A stretch of 64,000 nucleotides of DNA from Loripinus fragilis (taxonomy: Eukaryota; Mollusca; Bivalvia; Lucinida; Lucinidae), in contig OZ026519.1 in NCBI GenBank assembly GCA_964019695.1, positions 26,999,213 to 27,063,212 of the forward strand, written 5' to 3'. Within the stretch, counting starts at the first letter, position 1. Each line of letters starts with the position of its first letter. Under the pieces are notes generated by a model. That model had not been told where the DNA came from. It saw nothing but the letters and a program-made list of their open reading frames with translations, and searched no databases. Below, piece by piece: positions 45,271 to 56,940 of this stretch. Both the position numbers and the translations under genes were made by a program.

Positions 45271-46381
45271 ACATTGCAGACACGTTCAACTAACACGGCG
45301 ACGCACTATGAAAAATACGTGTATTAAAGTTAATGGTTAACACCATAAGAGGTTTCAACTGAGCTGCTTCCCCTTTCGGTTCTTTCCTACTCAGACAGGT
45401 TCAGGCCAACATTTCTACGTTGATAAATGCTACACATGTTTCTCACCTTCAATGTTGTAGTTATTCTCAGAATCAAAACAATGGAACAGAGAAACTGAAA
45501 TGTTCCACCAACATCAGTAGAAGTTCAGCTGCCACTAACTCTGGTGTAAATTAACACTTATTTTTACAGTGCACCGTCCTTTCTGTTCAACTTAATTAGT
45601 ATTAGTATTATATATAGTGACTCGGTAATTAGCAATATTTACGATAAGTCTGTGGCACTAGTCAGTCAAACTGTAGCGCATATGAAAAAGACACGCGCGA
45701 ATTATCCGTCAGTGACATATCTGACTCTTATTAGCATGGTTTGTGAAAGCCACCGCAGCACTCACGAAGACAGTGGCAGCTTTATGCAACTGCCTTTGCT
45801 AAAATATGCGAGGGTTGAAAAGACTCCGTCGTCCCGACTTTTGCGATTTAGTAAACAAGTATGACCTTTTTATGTGTGCGAAACAATGGTAGACAAATAT
45901 GATATTATTAAATTGAATGGCTTTACATAGGTAGAAAACAGAAGTTTATTCACAAAAGTACGAAATGGACTGTCTGAATATATTACGCAAGTGAATTCTG
46001 AGTCTGATTATATTATATGGATAAAGGTAAACAAGTGGGCATTTTACAGAAATGAAGATCTATACATAGTTGTGTTTTTGTTGCTTCACCGAGTTACTCA
46101 AGGCCCACAGAGGTTTTAACTTTGAACCAGTATTCAGTTGTATGTACTGTTGAGTCCTCATATTTGTTTTATCTCCTTTTTATTTCTCGATTTCTATGTA
46201 CTAAGAGATGATACATGAATGCGAACCAAACAGCTATGTGTCCTGCTCCACATTAGAAATAAGGGTGAGGTTGGTACCGTCAAACATGTTTAAGCCCTCC
46301 AGTAATTTTCTTACTGACCATTCCAAGGAGGTGAGTAGTATAGGCCCCACTATAGGGTAAATGTCGTCACGACGTCAGATC

Positions 46382-46446
46382 CAAGATGGCGGCCCCCCAA
46401 GACTTCCGATCCAAGATGGCGGCCCCCACGACACCAAGATGGCGGC
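46382..46446. promoter_or_regulatory. CAAGATGGCGGC cluster, left end of copy 2
   Basis: Three motifs, same spacing as copy 1. Confidence 0.6.
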
Positions 46447-46701
46447 CCCACGAAGTCAGATACGAGATGGTGGTCCCTGTGACGCGTTCGGTTACACCTC
46501 GGAGGGTGAGTCAACGCCCTAGACCACGAGAAGGTAGCGTCACGTCCTAGAGCGCGGTGTCGTTCTTCTATATACAAGGGTGAGGGGCCTCTCATTTATT
46601 TCCGGGTGGTATTTTACGAAGTTCAGAACGAGATCCAGTCTTTAATGGTGTAGCGGGTCGCAGCGCTCGGCTTATCCCGTTCCCCGGGTGGACCCTTTTT
46701 T

Positions 46702-46812
46702 TCAGCACGGTCCTTTCACGTCTTTTTCCACGTACTGATCGGCTTCGTAATTGGGTCGTAAAGGCTGAGAGGGATATGATTGTCTATCAACGTAGAACGG
46801 GCTCCTCGCCAT
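46702..46812 (-). CDS. Candidate 36-aa ORF, left arm of unit 2
   Basis: Open and in the same position as in unit 1. Low-confidence coding call. Confidence 0.33.
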   Translation of the reverse strand: MARSPFYVDRQSYPSQPLRPNYEADQYVEKDVKGPC

Positions 46813-46869
46813 GCATATGGCGTCGGTCTAACTTAGGAGCATATTGCGCAATTATTTGCCGTTCCTCCT

Positions 46870-47196
46870 TTAGTATCTTAATGAATTCCAGTCCAAAGTT
46901 GCTGTATTACGCCCTCTGTCCGTTATACTATCCTCTCCTTTTCGCTTAAGCTCCGATTTTGCCATTTCTAAAGCTTGGGCTACTGGGGTGACCAGGTTCA
47001 CTACGGGTTTTTCCTTTTGTCTCATTTCTTTCAACTCTCTGTATTTACGTCCACTACCCACAATATAATGACCCTGACTGTCGCGTTCCGCGTAGCCATC
47101 TCTAACATCCAGCAAGTGCTGATACCATTTGTCGGGATTCGACACGTAAGGAATCCACTTCTGCTGTTGGTAATCGTAAACGAGTCTAGTGCCCAT
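46870..47196 (-). CDS. 108-aa conserved element protein, left arm of unit 2
   Basis: Protein identical to the unit 1 left-arm copy. Confidence 0.62.
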   Translation of the reverse strand: MGTRLVYDYQQQKWIPYVSNPDKWYQHLLDVRDGYAERDSQGHYIVGSGRKYRELKEMRQKEKPVVNLVTPVAQALEMAKSELKRKGEDSITDRGRNTATLDWNSLRY

Positions 47197-47246
47197 CTCT
47201 TTTGATCGATTTCCTCCTTCGTGCTCGAGTTATTCTTACGCTCTAT

Positions 47247-47399
47247 TCATACCAACGGGCGAGAGTCTAGTTCACTATCCTCAAGCACCTCGATTAATCG
47301 CTCAGCAGCCTCTCTGGCTTCGCGCCGTAGTTGTCTACATCTCATCCGAAACAACAGTTCATCAAACAAAGCTATACACATAAAAGTAATGGTGAACAT
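47247..47399 (-). CDS. Small 50-aa protein, left arm of unit 2
   Basis: Open reading frame as in the unit 1 left arm. Confidence 0.48.
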   Translation of the reverse strand: MFTITFMCIALFDELLFRMRCRQLRREAREAAERLIEVLEDSELDSRPLV

Positions 47400-47435
47400 A
47401 TTTACGCCTACGCAATACTTAATCCCTTTTCTTAG

Positions 47436-47921
47436 TTACCAGTTTTGATAGTCATTCGGGTTACACTCGGAACACCGTAATGCCCCTAACTGATTCATGT
47501 GATCACTTTGCACGTAACAGGGTACGACCCCGTCTAGTTCGGGTAAGGCCCTTCCAATTTCTGTTAAGAGTTCTTTGACGGCAATGTATTCTGGGGGTCT
47601 CAGGTATAATCCCTTTTTCGTAGGTATCACCTCTTCTTGCGGCTTCCAATACTGCCTTATATCCATACATGCGCTGCCCTCGGTGATGATACAATAGACA
47701 TTCCCTCCAAGATGACTCTTATAGTTTTGTTTCTCTGTCCTCGCTTGATCCGCGTATTCTAAGTAATCCACCCAATTCTTCCATCGCATCAAGGTTAAGC
47801 TGATACTTTTCTTGGTCGGTTTGTCATCTTTCCATTCTCTCAGGTCAACACGCAGTTCACCTTTCCATTCTGTGACCTCGATAAAGCGATCGTTTCCGAG
47901 ACTGAATCTGCATCTAGACAT
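47436..47921 (-). CDS. Tandem PC4-like protein, left arm of unit 2
   Basis: 161 aa, identical to the unit 1 left-arm protein, including the S in the first PTKK-x-ISL motif. Confidence 0.73.
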   Translation of the reverse strand: MSRCRFSLGNDRFIEVTEWKGELRVDLREWKDDKPTKKSISLTLMRWKNWVDYLEYADQARTEKQNYKSHLGGNVYCIITEGSACMDIRQYWKPQEEVIPTKKGLYLRPPEYIAVKELLTEIGRALPELDGVVPCYVQSDHMNQLGALRCSECNPNDYQNW

Positions 47922-48027
47922 GTTTACTGTTTGACTGTCAGAATAGATATGACTAGATTGCTGCAAAGCGCCTTATATAGTGAGAGGTCTCTTCTGATTG
48001 GTCAATTATCCAGCCATCCGATTGGTC
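47922..48027 (-). promoter_or_regulatory. PC4-like gene promoter, left arm of unit 2
   Basis: CCAAT and TATA boxes unchanged from unit 1. Confidence 0.66.
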
Positions 48028-48064
48028 AACCTCCTCACTCCTGATCCCTCCTCCTCATTCTCCT

Positions 48065-49372
48065 TCACGACGTAGTAGAGTCCTCTTGGTCTTCAGAGGC
48101 TTTCTCGGTTTCTATATTATGATTCGGCCATACGTCCATAAATAAATCTTTTCTGAGTTTGATGGCTTGTTTGATAGAGTCCGCCTGATTCATATCGTGT
48201 TGGTTCTTAAACGTTTTAGCCGATTCCAGTATTCGCTGTTGAACAGGATCCTCTTGTAGCTCGTAATAATCTATTAGAAATTGAGCGTAATCTCGTCTGA
48301 GTTTTTTGCGGAGAGAAGGCAAATCATCATTGGCTGCGAGATGAATAGCTTTATCCGAACTAAAACCTCGCTCTTCATAAGCATTCACTTTAGCTTTAAA
48401 CTGCTCTACGTTCTCCTGCCTGATCGGATTTTGAAATCTCCTGTTCCAGATGTCGAGTTTAGAGCGCTCATCTCTTTGTTTTCTTCGTTTACCTGGAGGG
48501 CTTAAATCGCTTACCCTCCTATTCCATATATCCGGTTTATAACTTTCATCTCTTTCTTTATCTGGAGGGCTGATAGAGCGTATATAATCTAGGGATTCCA
48601 CACTGTCAGCATCTTCATCATCAGAAATATCTCCGTCATCGGGAGACTGTTGATCGACAAATATGTCAGTTTGTAGTCTGTCCTGTTCAGATGTACTCGA
48701 TTTAAGATCTAGGACGAGGTAACCATAAGGTCTTGTCGTGGCATCTTCAAATTTCCTCATAAATGTGGCGCAAGTGGACGGATAAATTCTTCTTGCCAAG
48801 GTCGCAACTTGTTGTCTGTCGATCGGATTATTAAACAAGACCAAATATTGCGTATTTAAAGCGATATCCCTGCAAGCTCTACCTTGAGAAAATACGTTTT
48901 GAGTCAAATACACGATAGATATATTTCTGTGGTGACTGCCTTTCGTAAAAAGGTCGGCAATTCTCTGGTCACACTTTGCTTCGGTCATCAGGTCATCAAA
49001 AATGATTAGGTTCCTTTTTGAGGGATCCATAAACTGAGCATTATCTAGATAGTCTGGGATACCCCGTATAAATTCTATACACGGAATTCTCTTCTGAAGG
49101 TCTTCGTACAGGGGCTGCCATTGTCCAAAACACCATAAGATTCGTTCCGGTGGCGGTTGTACTAACGAGGAAAGTAACAGTTTTCTAGTCCATTCCGTTT
49201 TCCCCGATCCACTGGGTCCAGTTACCATCATAGAGAATGGGTGTCTAAATGTCATTTCCTTCAATGGTTGTGACTGGTCGGTATATTTCCCGCTGCCATG
49301 GACATTGCGTTCATGTCTTTGCAATGCATCACGCCTACTATAGGACTGGTTGCAGATCAAACACCTGATCAT
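48065..49372 (-). CDS. Zinc-finger + packaging ATPase, left arm of unit 2, intact
   Basis: 435 aa, Walker A and B complete. One amino-acid difference from the unit 1 left copy, P to S at residue 162, just after the YLTQN motif. This shows how recent the duplication is. Confidence 0.85.
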   Translation of the reverse strand: MIRCLICNQSYSRRDALQRHERNVHGSGKYTDQSQPLKEMTFRHPFSMMVTGPSGSGKTEWTRKLLLSSLVQPPPERILWCFGQWQPLYEDLQKRIPCIEFIRGIPDYLDNAQFMDPSKRNLIIFDDLMTEAKCDQRIADLFTKGSHHRNISIVYLTQNVFSQGRACRDIALNTQYLVLFNNPIDRQQVATLARRIYPSTCATFMRKFEDATTRPYGYLVLDLKSSTSEQDRLQTDIFVDQQSPDDGDISDDEDADSVESLDYIRSISPPDKERDESYKPDIWNRRVSDLSPPGKRRKQRDERSKLDIWNRRFQNPIRQENVEQFKAKVNAYEERGFSSDKAIHLAANDDLPSLRKKLRRDYAQFLIDYYELQEDPVQQRILESAKTFKNQHDMNQADSIKQAIKLRKDLFMDVWPNHNIETEKASEDQEDSTTS

Positions 49373-49442
49373 TTTGTCTCAGTTAGTATTATTTCTCTAC
49401 ATTCATATGGGTGTCATCCTTCTTACGATCATTGGATCATTG

Positions 49443-50264
49443 TTACCACCACCACCGACACCACCACCCACCACCACCACCACCCACCACCACCACCACC
49501 ACCCACCACCACCACCAACCACCACCACCACCACCACCACCACATGGTGGACCATTGTTTCCTGACTGTACATTCACTGTATCCTCACTGTATCCTCACT
49601 GTGCCCCAATGTACCCTCACTGTATACTCACTGTACCCCACTGTACTCTCACTGTAACCCCACTGTATCCTCCCTGTACCCTCACTGTATCCCACTTTAC
49701 CCCAACTGAACCCTCACTGTATCCTCACTGTACCCTCACTGTATCCTCACTGTGCCCCCACTGTACTCTCACTGTATCCCCACTGTATCCTCCCTGTACC
49801 CTCAATGTATCCTCCTTCCCTCCTCCTCCTCACCCTCTCCTCCTCCCTCCTAATCTCACTGTACCCAAACTGAACCCTCACTGTGCCCCAATGTACCCTC
49901 ACTGTATCCTCACTGTACCCCAATGTACCCTCACTGTATCCCAACTGAACCCTCACTGTATCCTCACTGTGCCCCAATGTACCCTCACTGTATACTCACT
50001 GTACCCCACTGTACTCTCACTGTAACCCCACTGTATCCTCCCTGTACCCTCAATGTATCCTCCTTTCCTCCTCCTCCTCACCCTCTCCTCCTCCCTCCTA
50101 ATCCCACTGTACCCCAACTGAACCCTCACTGTGCCCCAATGTACCCTCACTGTATCCTCACTGTACCCCACTGTACTCTCACTGTATCCCCACTGTATCC
50201 TCCCTGTACCCTCACTGTATCCTCCTTCCCCCTCCTCCTCACCCTCTCCTCCTCCCTCCTAGCT
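49443..50264. repeat. Low-complexity block, left arm of unit 2
   Basis: (CCA)n and CACTGTAYCCT units, same as unit 1. Confidence 0.88.
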
Positions 50265-50370
50265 CCATTATGAATTTGAACTATCATGATCACTGTTTTT
50301 TACGGCCATTATACTCGTTGTAGAACGTTCTATCATCGTAGGTTCACCGGTAATTGTGGGTTGACCATGA

Positions 50371-50514
50371 TTATATAATGATTAAGCATAACAGTTTCGC
50401 TTTAAACAAACAGTCGTCAGCATTTACGCTATGTATAGTCTTAAGATGATGTACTATATTTAGCACATCCTTTCTATGGCATATTGGACACTGGAACTTG
50501 TATCTATGAGGCAT
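50371..50514 (-). CDS. Small C2H2 zinc-finger protein, left arm of unit 2
   Basis: 47 aa, open, finger residues retained. Confidence 0.5.
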   Translation of the reverse strand: MPHRYKFQCPICHRKDVLNIVHHLKTIHSVNADDCLFKAKLLCLIII

Positions 50515-50872
50515 AGTTTTGATCTGTTTTTAAACACCATTTAAAACGAAACTTTATGTATATCAGCTTGCTGGGCAAGCCTTTCCTTTTAAATCGAAAC
50601 TTTTATAATACAAACGCGAACCTTCCTTTAAAAACGACACTTTTATGTATAACCTGGCAAGCCTTTCCTTTTAAATCTAAACGCTCATAATACAAGTGCG
50701 AGCCTTCCTTTTAAAACAACACTTTTATGTTTCAGCTTCCTGGGCAATGCTTTTCACACGTTCTTATAACGCGAAGATGAATCACGCTATAAAAAAAAAA
50801 CGTGTGGCGTTCGAAAACACCAGTTTACAAACGTTTGAGCTAAATAGTATCATTTAAACTGTTCAATTTGCA

Positions 50873-50959
50873 TGTTTATTGTTCGACTGTCATATTAGCT
50901 ATGACTCGATTGCATGCGATGCGCATTATATAGCGAGAGGTTTTTTCTGATTGGTCAAT
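50873..50959 (-). promoter_or_regulatory. Promoter cassette 2, left arm of unit 2
   Basis: Same CCAAT/TATA words and spacing as at 39,276-39,362. Confidence 0.62.
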
Positions 50960-51476
50960 AATTAATCATAGTAATATCGTTATAAATGTATATATCATAA
51001 GCCATACATTTCGCAATTCGTCTCTAGACTATGAACAGACGATACGTAAGTTGAATTTAGGGGTTAATTGTCTCATGTACCTACCTGTACACGAGCAGCG
51101 AAGGCTCTGGCGAGTCTGCGCTGATGTACCAGCTTGTGTTAAGTCGTTGATGAATACTTTTAAGAAATCTTTATGAGCATAGGACGCCTAGTCACTGCGA
51201 GAGTTAGGAAAGCTCTGTAATGCGATCATGAGTCGACTATTTAATGTCTACATACGATGATGTCATCCAAAATGGCCGTCGCCCATGCGCAAAGAGAGCA
51301 TTTAATTAAACAACATCTATATCCGTACTTTGTACATTAGTTCTCAGGTAAATATAGACTCTGACAAAGGCGAAGAATGAGAAGAATCGCATTATTGGTG
51401 TATTTATACACCCTAGACATTTAGCATGAAAAGGGCGAAATCGCCATCGCCTTTCCTAGTACATGCTATAGATACA

Positions 51477-51671
51477 TCAAACGTCTGGTCCGATGGACAG
51501 GCTCATCTGCTTGAATAACGCACTCTGATCAGTAAATTCGATGTTGAACAGCGAAGACCCAACGCAATGATACAGCAAAGTCATCCGTATTGAAAAGGTG
51601 GGTTTTCCGTGGGCCTGTCTCAATTCCTCCTGAATTGTAAAATCGATAAGCAATTTCAAAACATGGATCAA
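51477..51671 (-). pseudogene. Central ORF fragment, left arm of unit 2
   Basis: No ATG; enters from the spacer and reads the shared 49-residue segment. Confidence 0.5.
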
Positions 51672-51721
51672 AGTGAATGCAGCCGGTCAGATCCGGTCAG
51701 CAGCTGATTATATTGCTGAAT
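51627..51721. other. Palindrome-centre spacer, copy 2
   Basis: 95 bp, same sequence as 40,030-40,124. Confidence 0.85.
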
Positions 51722-51871
51722 GAATTGAGACAGGCCCACGGAAAACCCACCTTTTCAATACGGACGACTTTGCTGTATCATTGCGTTGGGTCTTCGCTGT
51801 TCAACATCGAATTTACTGATCAGAGTGCGTTATTCAAGCAGATGAGCCTGTCACTCGGACCAGACGTTTGA
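51677..51871 (+). pseudogene. Central ORF fragment, right arm of unit 2
   Basis: 64 codons, with ATG in the spacer and the stop after GPDV. This is the undeleted form of the right-arm fragment. Confidence 0.5.
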
Positions 51872-51939
51872 TGTATCTATAGCGTGTACTAGGAAAGGCG
51901 ATGGCGATTTCGCCCTTTTCATGCTAAATGTCTAGGGTG

Positions 51940-52390
51940 TATAAATACACCAATAATGCGATTCTTCTCATTCTTCGCCTTTGTCAGAGTCTATATTTAC
52001 CTGAGAACTAATGTACAAAGTACGGATATAGATGTTGTTTAATTAAATGCTCTCTTTGCGCATGGGCGACGGCCATTTTGGATGACATCATCGTATGTAG
52101 ACATTAAATAGTCGACTCATGATCGCATTACAGAGCTTTCCTAACTCATGCAGTGACTAGGCGTCCTACGCTCATAAAGATTTCTTAAAAGTATTCATCA
52201 ACGACTTAACACAAGCTGGTACATCAGCGCAGACTCGCCAGAGCCTTCGCTGCTTGTGTACAGGTAGGTACATGAGACAATTAACCCCTAAATTCAACTT
52301 ACGTATCGTCTGTTCATAGTCTAGAGACGAATTGCGAAATGTATGGCTTATGATATATACATTTATAACGATATTACTATGATTAATTAT
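51940..52390 (+). other. Arm interior lost from unit 1 right arm; ORF remnant and TATA-like site
   Basis: It contains GGGTGTATAAATACACC (about 51,937-51,953), a perfect TATA word in a small palindrome. It also holds a start-less open frame of about 50 codons near 52,170-52,315 (DFLKVFINDLTQAG ...), protein-like in composition but unassigned. Confidence 0.35.
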
Positions 52391-52474
52391 TGACCAATCA
52401 GAAAAAACCTCTCGCTATATAATGCGCATCGCATGCAATCGAGTCATAGCTAATATGACAGTCGAACAATAAAC
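52391..52474 (+). promoter_or_regulatory. Promoter cassette 2, right arm of unit 2
   Basis: GACCAATCAG at 52,392, CGCTATATAATGCGC at about 52,413-52,427, ATG at 52,475. Confidence 0.63.
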
Positions 52475-52832
52475 ATGCAAATTGAACAGTTTAAATGATA
52501 CTATTTAGCTCAAACGTTTGTAAACTGGTGTTTTCGAACGCCACACGTTTTTTTTTTATAGCGTGATTCATCTTCGCGTTATAAGAACGCGTGAAAAGCA
52601 TTGCCCAGGAAGCTGAAACATAAAAGTGTCGTTTTAAAAGGAAGGCTCGCACTTGTATTATAAGCGTTTAGATCAAAAGGAAAGGCTTGCCAGGTTATAC
52701 ATAAAAGTGTCGTTTTTAAACGAAGGTTCGCGTTTGTATTATAAAAGTTTCGATTTAAAAGGAAAGGCTTGCCCAGCAAGCTGATATACATAAAGTTTCG
52801 TTTTAAATGGTGTTTAAAAACAGATCAAAACT

Positions 52833-52976
52833 ATGCCTCATAGATACAAGTTCCAGTGTCCAATATGCCATAGAAAGGATGTGCTAAATATAGTACATCA
52901 TCTTAAGACTATACATAGCGTAAATGCTGACGACTGTTTGTTTAAAGCGAAACTGTTATGCTTAATCATTATATAA
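52833..52976 (+). CDS. Small C2H2 zinc-finger protein, right arm of unit 2
   Basis: ATG at 52,833, TAA at 52,974-52,976, open. Confidence 0.5.
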   Translation: MPHRYKFQCPICHRKDVLNIVHHLKTIHSVNADDCLFKAKLLCLIII

Positions 52977-53089
52977 TCATGGTCAACCCACAATTACCGG
53001 TGAACCTACGATGATAGAACGTTCTACAACGAGTATAATGGCCGTAAAAAACAGTGATCATGATAGTTCAAATTCATAATGGAGCTAGG

Positions 53090-53868
53090 AGGGAGGAGGA
53101 GAGGGTGAGGAGGAGGGGGAAGGAGGATACAGTGAGGGTACAGGGAGGATACAGTGGGGATACAGTGAGAGTACAGTGGGGTACAGTGAGGATACAGTGA
53201 GGGTACATCTGGGCACAGTGAGGGTTCAGTTGGGGTACAGTGGGATTAGGAGGGAGGAGGAGAGGGTGAGGAGGAGGAGGAAAGGAGGATACATTGAGGG
53301 TACAGGGAGGATACAGTGGGGTTACAGTGAGAGTACAGTGGGGTACAGTGAGTATACAGTGAGGGTACATTGGGGCACAGTGAGGATACAGTGAGGGTTC
53401 AGTTGGGATACAGTGAGGGTACAGTGGGGTACAGTGAGGATACAGTGAGGGTACATTGGGGCACAGTGAGGGTTCAGTTTGGGTACAGTGAGATTAGGAG
53501 GGAGGAGGAGAGGGTGAGGAGGAGGAGGGAAGGAGGATACATTGAGGGTACAGGGAGGATACAGTGGGGATACAGTGAGAGTACAGTGGGGGCACAGTTG
53601 GGGCACAGTGAGGGTACAGTGAGGATACAGTGAGGGTTCAGTTGGGGTAAAGTGGGATACAGTGAGGGTACAGGGAGGATACAGTGGGGTTACAGTGAGA
53701 GTACAGTGGGGTACAGTGAGTATACAGTGAGGGTACATTGGGGCACAGTGAGGATACAGTGAATGTACAGTCAGGAAACAATGGTCCACCATGTGGTGGT
53801 GGTGGTGGTGGTGGTGGTGGTGGTTGGTGGTGGGTGGTGGTGGTGGTGGGTGGTGGAGGTGTCGGTGG
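53090..53868. repeat. Low-complexity block, right arm of unit 2
   Basis: Same as 40,963-41,741. Confidence 0.88.
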
Positions 53869-53947
53869 TGGTGGTAACAATGATCCAATGATCGTAAGAA
53901 GGATGACACCCGTATGAATGTAGAGAAATAATACTAACTGAGACAAA

Positions 53948-55255
53948 ATGATCAGGTGTTTGATCTGCAACCAGTCCTATAGTAGGCGTGATGCATTGCA
54001 AAGACATGAACGCAATGTCCATGGCAGCGGGAAATATACCGACCAGTCACAACCATTGAAGGAAATGACATTTAGACACCCATTCTCTATGATGGTAACT
54101 GGACCCAGTGGATAGGGGAAAACGGAATGGACTAGAAAACTGTTACTTTCCTCGTTAGTACAACCGCCACCGGAACGAATCTTATGGTGTTTTGGACAAT
54201 GGCGGCCCCTGTACGAAGACCTTCAGAAGAGAATTCCATGTATAGAATTTATACGGGGTATCCCAGACTATCTAGATAATGCTCAGTTTATGGATCCCTC
54301 AAAAAGGAACCTAATCATTTTTGATGACCTGATGACCGAAGCAAAGTGTGACCAGAGAATTGCCGACCTTTTTACGAAAGGCAGTCACCACAGAAATATA
54401 TCTATCGTGTATTTGACTCAAAACGTATTTCCTCAAGGTAGAGCTTGCAGGGATATCGCTTTAAATACGCAATATTTGGTCTTGTTTAATAATCCAATCG
54501 ACAGACAACAAGTTGCGACCTTGGCAAGAAGAATTTATCCGTCCACTTGCGCCACATTTATGAGGAAATTTGAAGATGCCACGACAAGACCTTATGGTTA
54601 CCTCGTCCTAGATCTTAAATTGAGTACATCCGAACAGGACAGACTACAAACTGACATATTTGTCGATCAACAGTCTCCCGATGACGGAGATATTTCTGAT
54701 GATGAAGATGCCGACAGTGTGGAATCCCTAGATTATATACGCTCTATCAGCCCTCCGGATAGAGAAAGAGATGAAAGTTATAAACCGGATATATGGAATA
54801 GGAGGGTAAGCGATTTAAGCCCTCCAGGTAAACGAAGAAAACAAAGAGATGAGCCCTCTAAACTCGACATCTGGAACAGGAGATTTCAAAATCCGATCAG
54901 GCAGGAGAACGTAGAGCAGTTTAAAGCTAAAGTGAATGCTTATGAAGAGCGAGGTTTTAGTTCGGATAAAGCTATTCATCTCGCAGCCAATGATGATTTG
55001 CCTTCTCTCCGCAAAAAACTCAGACGAGATTACGCTCAATTTCTAATAGATTATTACGAGCTAAAAGAGGATCCTGTTCAACAGCGAATACTGGAATCGG
55101 CTAAAACGTTTAAGAACCAACACGATATGAATCAGGCGGACTCTATCAGACAAGCCATCAAACTCAGAAAAGATTTATTTATGGACGTATGGCCGAATCA
55201 TAATATAGAAACCGAGAAAGCCTCTGAAGACCAAGAGGACTCTACTACGTCGTGA
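53948..55255 (+). pseudogene. Packaging ATPase, stop inside Walker A, right arm of unit 2
   Basis: It carries the same TAG at codon 56 as the unit 1 right arm, but has D at residue 110, as in the left arms. The stop therefore predates the segmental duplication, and the residue-110 change came after it. Confidence 0.9.
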
Positions 55256-55276
55256 AGGAGAATGAGGAGGAGGGAT

Positions 55277-55398
55277 CAGGAGTGAGGAGGTTGACCAATC
55301 GGATGGCTGGATAATTTACCAATCAGAAGAGACCTCTCACTATATAAGGCGCTTTGCAGCAATCTAGTCATATCTATTCTGACAGTCAAACAGTAAAC
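55277..55398 (+). promoter_or_regulatory. PC4-like gene promoter, right arm of unit 2
   Basis: CCAAT at about 55,319 and TATATAAGG at 55,341, unchanged. Confidence 0.66.
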
Positions 55399-55884
55399 AT
55401 GTCTAGATGGAGATTCAGTCTCGGAAACGATCGCTTTATCGAGGTCACAGAATGGAAAGGTGAACTGCGTGTTGACCTGAGAGAATGGAAAGATGACAAA
55501 CCGACCAAGAAAGGTATCAGCTTAACCTTGATGCGATGGAAGAATTGGGTGGATTACTTAGAATACGCGGATCAAGCGAGGACAGAGAAACAAAACTATA
55601 AGAGTCATCTTGGAGGGAATGTCTATTGTATTATCACCGAGGGCAGCGCATGTATGGATATAAGGCAGTATTGGAAGCCGCAAGAAGAGGTGATACCTAC
55701 GAAAAAGGGATTATACCTGAGACCCCCAGAATACATTGCCGTCAAAGAACTCTTAACAGAAATTGGAAGGGCCTTACCCGAACTAGACGGGGTCGTACCC
55801 TGTTACGTGCAAAGTGATCACATGAATCAGTTAGGGGCATTACGGTGTTCCGAGTGTAACCCGAATGACTATCAAAACTGGTAA
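55399..55884 (+). CDS. Tandem PC4-like protein, right arm of unit 2
   Basis: 161 aa, identical to the unit 1 right-arm protein (W4, KKGISL). Confidence 0.72.
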   Translation: MSRWRFSLGNDRFIEVTEWKGELRVDLREWKDDKPTKKGISLTLMRWKNWVDYLEYADQARTEKQNYKSHLGGNVYCIITEGSACMDIRQYWKPQEEVIPTKKGLYLRPPEYIAVKELLTEIGRALPELDGVVPCYVQSDHMNQLGALRCSECNPNDYQNW

Positions 55885-55920
55885 CTAAGAAAAGGGATTA
55901 AGTATTGCGTAGGCGTAAAT

Positions 55921-56073
55921 ATGTTCGCCATTACTTTTATGTGAATAGCTTTGTTTGATGAACTGTTGTTTCGGATGAGATGTAGACAACTACGGCGCGA
56001 AGCCAGAGAGGCTGCTGAGCGATTGATCGAGGTGCTTGAGGATAGTGAACTAGACTCTCGCCCGTTGGTATGA
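55921..56073 (+). pseudogene. 50-aa ORF, broken, right arm of unit 2
   Basis: Same TGA at codon 8 as in unit 1. Confidence 0.48.
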
Positions 56074-56123
56074 ATAGAGCGTAAGAATAACTCGAGCACG
56101 AAGGAGGAAATCGATCAAAAGAG

Positions 56124-56450
56124 ATGGGCACTAGACTCGTTTACGATTACCAACAGCAGAAGTGGATTCCTTACGTGTCGGATCCCGACAAATGGTATCA
56201 GCACTTGCTGGATGTTAGAGATGGCTATGCGGAACGCAGCAGTCAGGGTCATTATATTGTGGGTAGTGGACGGAAATACAGAGAGTTGAAAGAAATGAGA
56301 CAAAAGGAAAAACCCGTAGTTAAACAGGTCACCCCAGTAGCCCAAGCTTTAGAAATGGCAAAATCGGAGCTTAAGCGAAAAGGAGAGGATAGTATAACGG
56401 ACAGAGGGCGTAATACAGCAACTTTGGACTGGAATTCATTAAGATACTAA
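56124..56450 (+). CDS. 108-aa conserved element protein, right arm of unit 2
   Basis: Identical to the unit 1 right-arm protein. Confidence 0.62.
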   Translation: MGTRLVYDYQQQKWIPYVSDPDKWYQHLLDVRDGYAERSSQGHYIVGSGRKYRELKEMRQKEKPVVKQVTPVAQALEMAKSELKRKGEDSITDRGRNTATLDWNSLRY

Positions 56451-56507
56451 AGGACGAACGGCAAATAATTGCGCAATATGCTCCTAAGTTAGACCGACGC
56501 CATATGC

Positions 56508-56618
56508 ATGGCGAGGAGCCCGTTCTACGTTGATAGACAATCATATCCCTCTCAGCCTTTACGACCCAAATACGAAGCCGATCAGTACGTGGAAAAAGAC
56601 GTGAAAGGACCGTGCTGA
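56508..56618 (+). CDS. Candidate 36-aa ORF, right arm of unit 2
   Basis: Open, same as the unit 1 right arm. Low-confidence coding call. Confidence 0.33.
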   Translation: MARSPFYVDRQSYPSQPLRPKYEADQYVEKDVKGPC

Positions 56619-56874
56619 AAAAAAAGGGTCCACCCGGGGAACGGGATAAGCCGAGCGCTGCGACCCGCTACACCATTAAAGACTGGATCTCGTTCTGAAC
56701 TTCGTAAAATACCACCCGGAAATAAATGAGAGGCCCCTCACCCTTGTATATAGAAGAACGACACCGCGCTCTAGGACGTGACGCTACCTTCTCGTGGTCT
56801 AGGGCGTTGACTCACCCTCCGAGGTGTAACCGAACGCGTCACAGGGACCACCATCTCGTATCTGACTTCGTGGG

Positions 56875-56940
56875 GCCGCCATCTTGGTGTCGTGGGGGCC
56901 GCCATCTTGGATCGGAAGTCGTGGGGGGGCCGCCATCTTG
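56875..56940. promoter_or_regulatory. GCCGCCATCTTG cluster, right end of copy 2
   Basis: Three motifs as in copy 1, followed by TGACGTCA. Confidence 0.6.
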
